Positions 54,767 through 62,719 of a DNA stretch of 64,000 nucleotides are shown here, in pieces (the stretch's first letter is position 1; each line of letters starts with the position of its first letter). This stretch comes from Pseudomonadota bacterium. Lineage in GTDB: Bacteria > Pseudomonadota > Gammaproteobacteria > Pseudomonadales > Moraxellaceae. The notes under the pieces are model-generated. The model had not been told where the DNA came from and searched no databases. It saw nothing but the letters and a program-made list of their open reading frames with translations. A program made the position numbers and the translations under genes. The stretch lies in assembly GCA_023393635.1 (NCBI GenBank), contig JAEWKT010000061.1, positions 128,800 to 192,799 on the forward strand, in the 5' to 3' direction.

Positions 54767-55480
54767 TCAACTAAATTTATTGTACTCATCGATCAGGGCG
54801 TAAATTTGCCGTCTGGTGCTGTTGGCCAGTTTTCTGCGATCACCATGCAATAGCGCATCAAGCTGCTCAATGGTTTTTAATAAGGCCGCGGACTTGTGTG
54901 GCCCATTGTTTAATAAATAATCAATGATTTGCGCATCAAAAATAAGGCCGCGACGCTTAAGCACTGCTTTAATCAGGGCTTCACGGTCTGCGATATTGCT
55001 ACCATCAGGTACTTTTAAACTCACTGCCTGACTTAAACGTGATTGTAAATCAGGCAGCTCAAATTTTAATTCACCTGGCGATACTCGTGAGGAAAATATA
55101 AGCTGTCCGCCCCCTTCACCGCTGGAGTTAATCAGATGAAATATCGCCCGCTGCCAATGAATGACTCCACTAATAGTTTCGATATCATCTAGTGCAACCA
55201 AATCATAATTTTCTAGCGAAGTAATGGCCTCAATAGGTGCATCAAGCAAATCAAGCAACGACACTTTAATGGCACTACGCTGCATATCCAGATAAGACTC
55301 ACAAATAGCAGTCAGAACATGCGACTTACCAGTGCCTGCTTCACCATATAAATAAAAACGGTTTAGCAAGCCAACATGCATTTGCCGTGCTGCATCAATG
55401 ACAGGTTTCCAGCCTGGCCCTTCAAAATCACTAATCTGAGCATCCAGATGGGTTTCAATATCTAAGCTGATTTGCCGCAT
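54767..55480 (-). CDS. hda: DnaA regulatory inactivator Hda
   Basis: DnaA-like AAA+ protein that, bound to the sliding clamp, stimulates DnaA-ATP hydrolysis. 237 aa. Clamp-binding motif near the N-terminus (QISLDI, 3-8), Walker A GEAGTGKS, Walker B VALDDIE, and a sensor region (LIFSSR). It starts 5 bases after perM ends, so the two are cotranscribed, an arrangement also seen beside purM in other gammaproteobacteria. Confidence 0.94.
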   Translation of the reverse strand: MRQISLDIETHLDAQISDFEGPGWKPVIDAARQMHVGLLNRFYLYGEAGTGKSHVLTAICESYLDMQRSAIKVSLLDLLDAPIEAITSLENYDLVALDDIETISGVIHWQRAIFHLINSSGEGGGQLIFSSRVSPGELKFELPDLQSRLSQAVSLKVPDGSNIADREALIKAVLKRRGLIFDAQIIDYLLNNGPHKSAALLKTIEQLDALLHGDRRKLANSTRRQIYALIDEYNKFS

Positions 55481-55485
55481 TATGG

Positions 55486-56706
55486 TTAATTCTTTCCTGA
55501 GTCTGCTGGAGGATGCTTTAGGCCAAGTTCAGGCGCATCATCTTGCAATGATAAATTGGTTTCAATTTTACCATCTTCAATCGTTTCCTCCGTCAAATCA
55601 CTTGGGGTCACTGTGGCTTGGGCACTAGCAGGTAAACGATAGCCCATGTAAAAAACACTGTTTTCATAAGTTTGATAGGCATGACGCAACAGTACCACAA
55701 GTACAGCAGCCACAGGCAAAGCAATCAGCATGCCAACGAAACCATACAGCTGTGCGCCTGCCAGTACAGCAAATACAACTGCAACAGGTGATAAACCAAT
55801 TTTATCCCCCAGTAAGAAGGGCTGTAATATATAGCTTTCTATCACTTGGCCAATCATAAAAACCACGAGGACTAAAAACAGTTGCACCCAGTCCAAGCCA
55901 TATTGCAGTAATGAAGCAGCAAAAGCCGCAATGATGCCTGCCGCAAAGCCTAAATAAGGAATAATGCTACAAAGCCCCGCAATTAAACCAATAATTAGAC
56001 CAACTTCAATCCCAATAATTTGTAGGCCAACCGCATAAACAATCCCAAGTAACAACATGACCAGTAGCTGGCCTTTTACAAAAGCACCTAATACTGAATT
56101 ACATTCTCTGGCAATGGATACCACTGTAGGCTCAAACTGGCGCGGTATGAGTAGCTGCAAGCGCCGAATCATGTTGTTCCAGTCCAGCAAGAAATAAAAT
56201 GCAATCACGGGTATTAATATCAATACGCCACCGAGATGAATAATACTCAATCCAGATTGAGCAAGGCGGTACACAATCGACTGAGCACTGTCTACACTAT
56301 AGTTGGTTTGGACATAGTCCATTAATGCAGTAGAGATTTCTTCATTATTTATTCGATCAAGCGACAAGTTAAAATTTTCTTCAACCCAAGGGATGGCGGT
56401 ATGATTGACCCACTTAATAGCGTACGGCAGGTTATCACTTGCATAGCCAATTTGTTCCCACAGTAATGGGGCTAAATACCATGTCCCTAAACCGACTGCC
56501 AGAATAATTCCAATAAATACCAGACTAATGGTGATCCAGCGCGGCATATCGTATTTGGCCATGCGAGTGACCAGCGGGTTAATCAGGTATGCAAGAAGAA
56601 ATGCAGCGATAAATGGCGTTATCACAGGCATGAGTAAATATAAGACGTAGCCAATGAGTGCCACCGCCCCTAGAACAAAGATGCGTTTCAATACAGGGTC
56701 TTGCAT
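55486..56706 (-). CDS. perM: AI-2E/PerM-family membrane protein
   Basis: 406 aa with about eight hydrophobic helices in the PerM pattern (two near the N-terminus, a soluble segment about 75-150, then the C-terminal helix cluster LQYGLDWVQLFLVLVVFMIGQVIESYILQP region). The transported substrate is unsettled for the family. The soluble C-terminal tail of about 45 residues is acidic. First gene before hda; divergent from purM. Confidence 0.9.
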   Translation of the reverse strand: MQDPVLKRIFVLGAVALIGYVLYLLMPVITPFIAAFLLAYLINPLVTRMAKYDMPRWITISLVFIGIILAVGLGTWYLAPLLWEQIGYASDNLPYAIKWVNHTAIPWVEENFNLSLDRINNEEISTALMDYVQTNYSVDSAQSIVYRLAQSGLSIIHLGGVLILIPVIAFYFLLDWNNMIRRLQLLIPRQFEPTVVSIARECNSVLGAFVKGQLLVMLLLGIVYAVGLQIIGIEVGLIIGLIAGLCSIIPYLGFAAGIIAAFAASLLQYGLDWVQLFLVLVVFMIGQVIESYILQPFLLGDKIGLSPVAVVFAVLAGAQLYGFVGMLIALPVAAVLVVLLRHAYQTYENSVFYMGYRLPASAQATVTPSDLTEETIEDGKIETNLSLQDDAPELGLKHPPADSGKN

Positions 56707-56824
56707 TTGTTAGCTACTCTTAGAAAACCAGTTGATTATGGCTGTTTTATGATATTTTGCACAACTTTTGCCAAACATAAGCATTTTATCATCGAAATAC
56801 CATAGGCGTTTGGTTGAATCGCTG

Positions 56825-56830
56825 TATAAT
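56825..56830 (+). promoter_or_regulatory. Consensus -10 box of purM
   Basis: TATAAT 27 bases before the purM start codon, giving a leader of about 20 bases. No matching -35 could be placed. Confidence 0.45.
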
Positions 56831-56856
56831 CTGCCCCTTATGCGGAGACTTATCTT

Positions 56857-57942
56857 ATGACCATATCATCTTCATCTCAAGACACCAGTTCCCTAGCCAC
56901 CAGCTTAAGTTACAAAGATGCTGGCGTCGACATCGAAGCTGGAGATCATCTGGTCGAACGGATTAAATCTGTCGCCAAACGCACCATGCGCCCTGAAGTA
57001 ATGGGTGGTCTGGGTGGCTTTGGTGCGCTGTGCAAAATTCCTAAAGGTTATGAAGAACCAGTACTGGTTTCAGGCACTGATGGTGTTGGTACCAAATTAA
57101 AACTGGCTTTGGCTTTAAATAAACATGACACCATTGGCATTGATTTGGTAGCCATGTGTGTTAACGATCTTTTAGTGTGCGGTGCTGAGCCTTTATTCTT
57201 TTTAGATTATTATGCCACTGGACATTTGAATGTAGACGTTGCAGCCAATGTTGTCACGGGTATTGGTGAAGGCTGTATGCAGGCTGGCTGCGCACTCGTT
57301 GGTGGTGAAACTGCCGAAATGCCAGGCATGTATGAAGGTGAAGATTACGACCTGGCTGGCTTTTGCGTGGGCGTGGTTGAGCATTCAAAAATTATTGATG
57401 GCACTAAAGTACAAGCGGGCGATGTGTTGATTGCCCTTGCCTCCAGTGGCGCGCACTCTAACGGCTACTCTTTAGTACGTAAAATTATTGATGTTAAAAA
57501 TATTCCGCTAGATACCGATATTGATGGCCAAAAACTAGCGGATGTGGCCATGCAGCCTACCCGAATTTATGTGAAGCCTGTTTTAGACTTAGCCAAGCAA
57601 ATCGATATTCATGCTATGGCACATATTACTGGCGGCGGGTTGCCAGGTAATTTGCCACGGGTTTTACCTGATGGTATGCGTGCGCGTGTTGATACAAAAT
57701 CCTGGCAATGGCCTGCACTGTTTACGTTTTTGCAACAGCAAGGCAATGTAGACACTTATGAGATGTATCGTACCTTTAACTGTGGCGTTGGTATGGTCAT
57801 TGTGGTGAGTCAGGCGGATCAGGAAAAAGCATTGGCGCAATTAAATGCTGCGGGTGAAACTGCCTGGGTGATTGGACAAATTGAAGCTGATGCCCAATCT
57901 ACTAAAGATGCAGACGATCAAGTGAGGGTTATTCTGGGGTGA
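56857..57942 (+). CDS. purM: Phosphoribosylformylglycinamidine cyclo-ligase
   Basis: Fifth step of purine synthesis: FGAM to AIR. 361 aa. Family motifs SYKDAGVDIEAGDHLV, VSGTDGVGTKLK, GGETAEMPGMY and ITGGGLPGNLPRV are present. GGAG precedes the ATG. It overlaps purN by four bases (GTGA) and is divergent from perM-hda. Confidence 0.98.
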   Translation: MTISSSSQDTSSLATSLSYKDAGVDIEAGDHLVERIKSVAKRTMRPEVMGGLGGFGALCKIPKGYEEPVLVSGTDGVGTKLKLALALNKHDTIGIDLVAMCVNDLLVCGAEPLFFLDYYATGHLNVDVAANVVTGIGEGCMQAGCALVGGETAEMPGMYEGEDYDLAGFCVGVVEHSKIIDGTKVQAGDVLIALASSGAHSNGYSLVRKIIDVKNIPLDTDIDGQKLADVAMQPTRIYVKPVLDLAKQIDIHAMAHITGGGLPGNLPRVLPDGMRARVDTKSWQWPALFTFLQQQGNVDTYEMYRTFNCGVGMVIVVSQADQEKALAQLNAAGETAWVIGQIEADAQSTKDADDQVRVILG

Positions 57943-58580
57943 TTAAATTTGCAGTGTTAGCGTCAGGTAATGGTAGTAATTTTCAGGCAATGATTGATGC
58001 GTTTCAACAAGGACGCATTCAGGCAGAGTTAATGGGCGTTATTTCTAATGTACCTGATGCTTATGCACTGCAACGCGCCCAAAAAGCAGGCGTGCGGCAA
58101 TTGGTGATTGATCATCGCCAGTTTGATGGACGAGAAGCATTTGAGGCAGAATTGATAGAAGCATTACAAAACTGGCAAGCTGATGTGATTGTATTGGCTG
58201 GGTTTATGCGGGTACTTACAGCAAGCTTTGTCAATCGCTTTAGTGGTCAGCTGATTAATATTCATCCCTCGTTGTTACCTGCTTATAAAGGATTAAACAC
58301 CCATCAGCGCGTGATCAATACTGGCGATAAGTTTCATGGTTGCACTGTGCATTTTGTAATTCCTGAATTAGATTCTGGTGCGGCCATTGCACAATCCATG
58401 TTTCAAGTGCTACCAAATGATAATGCCAGTAGCCTTAAAACCAAAGTCCATGCCCTGGAACATGAATTATACCCACAGGTAATGGCCTGGATTGCGGGTG
58501 GCCGTTTGGCATTATTGGGTAATCGCGCGTATTTAGATGGACAGTTATTGAATGAGCCTGTACGTTTTATGCATGATTAG
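57939..58580 (+). CDS. purN: Phosphoribosylglycinamide formyltransferase
   Basis: Third step of purine synthesis, using 10-formyl-THF. 213 aa, GTG start overlapping the purM stop. Phosphate-binding GNGSNFQA near 10-17 and the catalytic Asn-His-Asp set: NIHPSLLPAYKG and HFVIPELDSG. Coupled to purM, as usual. Confidence 0.97.
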   Translation: MIKFAVLASGNGSNFQAMIDAFQQGRIQAELMGVISNVPDAYALQRAQKAGVRQLVIDHRQFDGREAFEAELIEALQNWQADVIVLAGFMRVLTASFVNRFSGQLINIHPSLLPAYKGLNTHQRVINTGDKFHGCTVHFVIPELDSGAAIAQSMFQVLPNDNASSLKTKVHALEHELYPQVMAWIAGGRLALLGNRAYLDGQLLNEPVRFMHD

Positions 58581-58636
58581 TTATATTAACTATACACGAC
58601 TAAATCGCTCAATACCCTTGAACTGCTTGATTCCTT

Positions 58637-58666
58637 AAAAGGCATATGATGAATATGCCTTTTTTA
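58637..58666. terminator. Bidirectional terminator purN / TetR gene
   Basis: Eleven-base arms AAAAGGCATAT (58637-58647) and ATATGCCTTTT (58653-58663), five-base loop, T tract on the plus strand and T run on the minus strand. Confidence 0.9.
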
Positions 58667-58682
58667 TTTCCTCGCTTCAGTT

Positions 58683-59297
58683 TTACGCCTGTCCCATTTG
58701 CATCACGATATCTGCCAGCTCATCTAATGACAATTTGCCTTCTGGTTTATACCAGGTCACTGTCCATGAAATAGCACCGCCAATTAAGCGTCGCCAGATA
58801 AATGGAGGATGCTGAATCATGTTTTCTGCATGTGCCTGTTGAAGGATACGCAGCCAGATGCTTTCATAATATTCACGCATATTGAGCAGATAATCTTGTC
58901 GATCTGCCGATAAGGCCTCCCACTCAAACACCAGTACCGCCATGGCCGTTCCAGTATCGCCATTAATAGATTCCAGCTCAGCCCGAATTAAAGCCAGAAT
59001 TTGCTTTAAGATATCATCGTTCTGTTGTACGGCCTGCTCTAAACGCGCGGTGTTATAACGAATAGCCTCCTCCATGACAGCCAGTAAAATATCATCTTTG
59101 GTTTTAAAGTGATGAAATAGACTGCCCGACTGTATACCCACCAACTGTGCCAATTCGCGTACCGTGGTTTTATCATATCCCTGCTTATGAAATAAATAAG
59201 CGGCGGCACGCAATACTCGGCCACGCGGGCTATCGTCCAATCCACCAATTTGCGGCAATTGCTGTAGTGTTTTTACGTCAACCGTATCTGCTGTCAA
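58683..59297 (-). CDS. atuR: TetR-family regulator of the atu-like cluster
   Basis: 204 aa, TTG start. AGGAA lies 6-7 bases upstream, an in-frame TAG is four codons before it, and the next ATG is beyond the DNA-binding helix, so TTG is the start. N-terminal helix-turn-helix (about 27-75; GYDKTTVRELAQLVGIQSGSLFHHFKTKDDILLAV) and a helical ligand domain. Divergent from atuA, so it probably represses that operon, as AtuR does in Pseudomonas; the inducer would be an acyl-CoA. The symbol rests on position only. Confidence 0.75.
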   Translation of the reverse strand: MTADTVDVKTLQQLPQIGGLDDSPRGRVLRAAAYLFHKQGYDKTTVRELAQLVGIQSGSLFHHFKTKDDILLAVMEEAIRYNTARLEQAVQQNDDILKQILALIRAELESINGDTGTAMAVLVFEWEALSADRQDYLLNMREYYESIWLRILQQAHAENMIQHPPFIWRRLIGGAISWTVTWYKPEGKLSLDELADIVMQMGQA

Positions 59298-59339
59298 TTC
59301 ATATTCCTACTGCTGATTGACCATTTTGCTTCACCAAAA

Positions 59340-59354
59340 TGATACATTTTATCA
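59340..59354. promoter_or_regulatory. Palindrome in the atuR/atuA gap
   Basis: TGATA and TATCA arms around CATTT. Candidate regulator site; A/T-rich and short. Confidence 0.3.
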
Positions 59355-59356
59355 AT

Positions 59357-59388
59357 CACAAACCTAGCGCTTGCTTGGTAAGGTTGTG
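59357..59388. promoter_or_regulatory. Candidate TetR operator in the atuR/atuA gap
   Basis: CACAAACCT (59357-59365) and AGGTTGTG (59381-59388) are reverse complements apart from one extra A, around a 15-base centre, AGCGCTTGCTTGGTA. Position 25 bases before atuA would block both divergent promoters. Binding not shown. Confidence 0.4.
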
Positions 59389-59412
59389 CCACGCATAGTA
59401 CCTTGAGTCAGG

Positions 59413-61251
59413 ATGATGAGCAACCCAGTCAATCAGCAAAAAAATGAACAGGATAATAATCAGGATAAAATCGTAAAAATTGGCTGCGCATCAGCATTTT
59501 GGGGCGACACCAATACCGCTGCGTTCCAGTTGGTGCATAGCAGCGACATTGATTATCTGGTATTTGATTATTTGGCTGAAATTACCATGTCCATTATGGC
59601 AAGTGCCAGAATGAAAGATCCAAACATGGGCTATGCCACCGATTTTGTCACTCGTGTGATGGCACCACTCATTAAAACGATTGCTGCCAAAAAAATTAAA
59701 GTGGTGAGTAATGCAGGCGGCGTTAATCCACTGGCTTGCCGTGATGCCTTAAATAAATTGATTGCCGATGCTGGCCTTGATTTAAAGGTGGCGGTGGTGT
59801 TGGGTGATGACCTTATGACCCAGCAACAACAATTACGTGCAGCCAATGTGACCGAGATGCAAACTGGTGCGCCATTGCCTGAAAATATTGCCAGTGTGAA
59901 TGCTTACCTGGGTTCTACGCCCATACAAGTAGTACTAGATCAAGGCGCAGATATTGTCATTACAGGGCGCGTGGTGGATTCAGCCGTGGTTCTTGGGCCA
60001 CTGATGCATGAGTTTGGCTGGACTGCACAGGATTATGATGTATTGGCCCAAGGGGCGTTAGCAGGTCACGTGATTGAATGCGGTGCGCAATGTACTGGCG
60101 GTAACTTTACCGATTGGCATCTGGTCAAGGATGGCTATGCCAATATGGGTTTTCCTATTGTAGAAGTTAGTCGCAATGGCAGTTTTGTAGTAACGAAGCC
60201 TGAAAATACAGGTGGATTGGTGAGTACAGCAACTGTGGCTGAGCAAATTGTGTATGAAATTGGCGACCCGCAGTCTTATTTATTACCTGATGTGGTGGCT
60301 GATTTTAGTCATGTGCAGTTGGAACAGGTCGGTGACAATCGCGTCAAAGTAACAGGTGCTTTGGGACGAGCCCCTACCCATCAATATAAGGTTAGCGCAA
60401 CTTATGCCGACGGCTTTCGGGTACTGGTCAGTTTTATGCTGGGTGGAATTGATGCCAAAGCCAAGGCCGAAGCCGTCTCCCAAGCAATTTTAGATAAATG
60501 CCAACGGGTACTGACCATGCGTGGCGTACCTGGTTTTACCTCCACTTCAGTTGAAATATTGGGCACAGAAACCACTTACGGTGCACATGCTCGCTATGCA
60601 GATAACCGCGAAGTGGTGGTTAAAATGGCCGTCACGCATCCCTTTAAAGAAGCTTGCCTTTTCTTTGCCTCTGAAATTGCACAAGCTGCGACAGGAATGG
60701 CACCTGGCATCACTGGCATTGTGGGTGGCCGTCCTAAAGTATCCCCTGTGATAAAACTATTCTCATTTTTGGCAGATAAAGATCGAGTCAATGTAGAAGT
60801 AGAATTTAACGGTGAGCGTCAACAGATTGCAGTCACTGCCAGCCCAACCACTTTGCCTGCTGCATTAGAATCTGGCGAAACTGCAGTGCTTAATGTGAAC
60901 AGCGACTTGGTTGAGGTACCGCTCATTCAATTAGCCTACGCACGCAGTGGCGATAAAGGCAACCACTCTAATATTGGCGTTATTGCCCGCAAGCCAGAAT
61001 TTCTACCGTGGATTCGTGCCTCTTTAACTAAAGAAACAGTGGCTAATTTTATGCAGCATGTGCTGGATGATGCCCATAGTGAAGTCATACGTTATGAATT
61101 ACCTGGCTTTAATGCACTGAATTTCTTCCTAAAAAATGCCTTGGGTGGTGGGGGTATTGCCAGCCTGCGTATTGATCCGCAAGGCAAGGCGTTTGGGCAG
61201 CAGTTACTGGATATGCCAGTGCGCATTCCCAAAGACTTACTGAACCATTAA
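59413..61251 (+). CDS. atuA: AtuA-family protein of acyclic terpene utilisation
   Basis: 612 aa. A long DUF1446-type domain (about 18-460; KIGCASAFWGDTN, SNAGGVNPLACRD) and a C-terminal AtuA-like domain (about 500-605; LAYARSGDKGNHSNIGVIARKPEF). AtuA is required for citronellol growth in Pseudomonas, but its reaction is not known. Two adjacent ATGs (59413, 59416) are possible starts. First gene of the rightward operon with VOC, SDR and carboxylase genes. AtuA homologues also occur outside atu clusters, so the pathway is inferred. Confidence 0.88.
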   Translation: MMSNPVNQQKNEQDNNQDKIVKIGCASAFWGDTNTAAFQLVHSSDIDYLVFDYLAEITMSIMASARMKDPNMGYATDFVTRVMAPLIKTIAAKKIKVVSNAGGVNPLACRDALNKLIADAGLDLKVAVVLGDDLMTQQQQLRAANVTEMQTGAPLPENIASVNAYLGSTPIQVVLDQGADIVITGRVVDSAVVLGPLMHEFGWTAQDYDVLAQGALAGHVIECGAQCTGGNFTDWHLVKDGYANMGFPIVEVSRNGSFVVTKPENTGGLVSTATVAEQIVYEIGDPQSYLLPDVVADFSHVQLEQVGDNRVKVTGALGRAPTHQYKVSATYADGFRVLVSFMLGGIDAKAKAEAVSQAILDKCQRVLTMRGVPGFTSTSVEILGTETTYGAHARYADNREVVVKMAVTHPFKEACLFFASEIAQAATGMAPGITGIVGGRPKVSPVIKLFSFLADKDRVNVEVEFNGERQQIAVTASPTTLPAALESGETAVLNVNSDLVEVPLIQLAYARSGDKGNHSNIGVIARKPEFLPWIRASLTKETVANFMQHVLDDAHSEVIRYELPGFNALNFFLKNALGGGGIASLRIDPQGKAFGQQLLDMPVRIPKDLLNH

Positions 61252-61283
61252 TTTTTTTGTCAGATTAAACAAGGACAGGCTTC

Positions 61284-61700
61284 ATGCAACCCAGCATTAG
61301 CGTCATCACCCTAGGGGTCAATGATCTTGAGGCATCCTTGCGTTTTTATCGGGATGGTTTAGGTCTTGCTACTGAAGGCATTGTGGGACAGGAATTTGAG
61401 CATGGTGCGGTGGTTTTTTTCCAGTTAAAGGCAGGTTTAAGGCTGGCATTGTGGCAGCGCAGCAGTATTGCACATGATACAGGGTTGCCTGTTTCTGCTA
61501 CCAGTGCAACAGATCTAACACTGGGTCATAACGTGGCCTCCAAAGCTGACGTGGACATTGTGATGGACACCGCACAGGCAGCAGGTGCAATGATTATCAA
61601 ACCTGCACAAGACACTTTCTGGGGTGGTTATTCAGGCTACTTTCAAGATCCCGACGGTCATTTGTGGGAAGCAGTCTGGAATCCTTTCTGGACAGAATAA
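61284..61700 (+). CDS. VOC (glyoxalase/dioxygenase-fold) protein
   Basis: 138 aa in two beta-alpha-beta-beta-beta modules: ITLGVNDLEASLRFYRDGLGL at the N-terminus and GGYSGYFQDPDGHLWEAVWNP at the C-terminus. The C-terminal glutamate in LWEAVW and other polar residues could hold a metal, but the reaction cannot be predicted. It sits 32 bases after atuA and before the SDR gene; this gene is not part of the Pseudomonas atu cluster as I know it. Confidence 0.88.
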   Translation: MQPSISVITLGVNDLEASLRFYRDGLGLATEGIVGQEFEHGAVVFFQLKAGLRLALWQRSSIAHDTGLPVSATSATDLTLGHNVASKADVDIVMDTAQAAGAMIIKPAQDTFWGGYSGYFQDPDGHLWEAVWNPFWTE

Positions 61701-61765
61701 GGTTTAGGCCACAGCTCATATTTTTTATCTGCTAACAGAATTTACCAATATAGGACGCGAGTCGA

Positions 61766-62677
61766 ATGAGTTATCACTCAATTTTTAGATCAGATGCTTT
61801 TTTAGATAAAGTGATTATTGTCACGGGCGGCGGCTCAGGAATTGGCCGTTGTACCGCGCATGAATTGGCCAGCCTTGGCGCGCAAGTGGTGATTACTGGT
61901 CGTAAGCAAGAAAAATTAGACAGTGTGGTTGAGGAAATTTCACAGGATGGCGGTAAGGCCATTGGTTTGGTTTGTGATATTCGCGATGAAGCCCAAGTTA
62001 AAAGCACCATTGCCCAGGTCATTACGCAATTTGGCAAACTTGATGGTTTAGTCAATAACGCAGGCGGTCAATTTCCATCTGGGCTTGAAGATATTTCTGC
62101 CAATGGTTTTGATGCGGTGGTGCGCAACAATTTAAACGGCACTTTTTTAATGATGCGTGAAGCCTACAATCAATACATGAAAAAGCATGGTGGTTCTATC
62201 GTGAATATGACGGCCGATATGTGGGGTGGTATGCCAGGCATGGGGCATTCTGGTGCAGCGCGCTCTGGGGTAGATAACCTCACCAAAACCGCATCAGTGG
62301 AATGGGCAAAATCTGGTGTGCGTGTTAACGCGGTTTCTCCTGGCTGGATTATGTCCTCTGGCATGGATACCTATCAGGGTGATTTTGCCAAATTTGTCAT
62401 TCCCAGTTTGTCCAGCAATGTGCCGTTAAAGCGTATGGGCACCGAGTCGGAAGTTTCTTCTGCCATTTGTTATTTGCTGTCAGAAGCCAGTGCTTTTATA
62501 TCAGGGGTGACCTTGCGTATTGATGGTGCAGCATCTTTAGGAACACGTATTTATCCATTATCTGACGCCAAAAACAGTGAATCCTATAACGGCTTTCATC
62601 GTGCCTTTATCCCCGAAGTATTAAAAACCAAGGCCTCACAGAATCAGGCCGACTCTGATACCCAAAACCAGTTGTAA
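61766..62677 (+). CDS. atuB: Short-chain dehydrogenase, AtuB/enoyl-CoA reductase-like
   Basis: 303 aa. NAD(P)-binding TGGGSGIG (20-27), NNAG (97-100). The catalytic YxxxK is changed: the tyrosine position is Asp170 with Lys174 kept (VDNLTK), and HSGAARSGVDN resembles the dienoyl-CoA/trans-2-enoyl-CoA reductase subgroup. A tail of about 40 residues extends past the Rossmann core. It probably acts on a CoA ester in the atu pathway; substrate unproved. Confidence 0.8.
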   Translation: MSYHSIFRSDAFLDKVIIVTGGGSGIGRCTAHELASLGAQVVITGRKQEKLDSVVEEISQDGGKAIGLVCDIRDEAQVKSTIAQVITQFGKLDGLVNNAGGQFPSGLEDISANGFDAVVRNNLNGTFLMMREAYNQYMKKHGGSIVNMTADMWGGMPGMGHSGAARSGVDNLTKTASVEWAKSGVRVNAVSPGWIMSSGMDTYQGDFAKFVIPSLSSNVPLKRMGTESEVSSAICYLLSEASAFISGVTLRIDGAASLGTRIYPLSDAKNSESYNGFHRAFIPEVLKTKASQNQADSDTQNQL

Positions 62678-62719
62678 AGGCGACAGCATCCCAAGCCTAT
62701 ATTTTCAAGAGAATAAGCC

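Noticed and set aside
54640..54789. N-terminal extension of surface protein B by 53 codons
   Set aside because: It overlaps the end of hda and lacks a signal peptide; the internal ATG has AAGGAG and a signal peptide directly after it.
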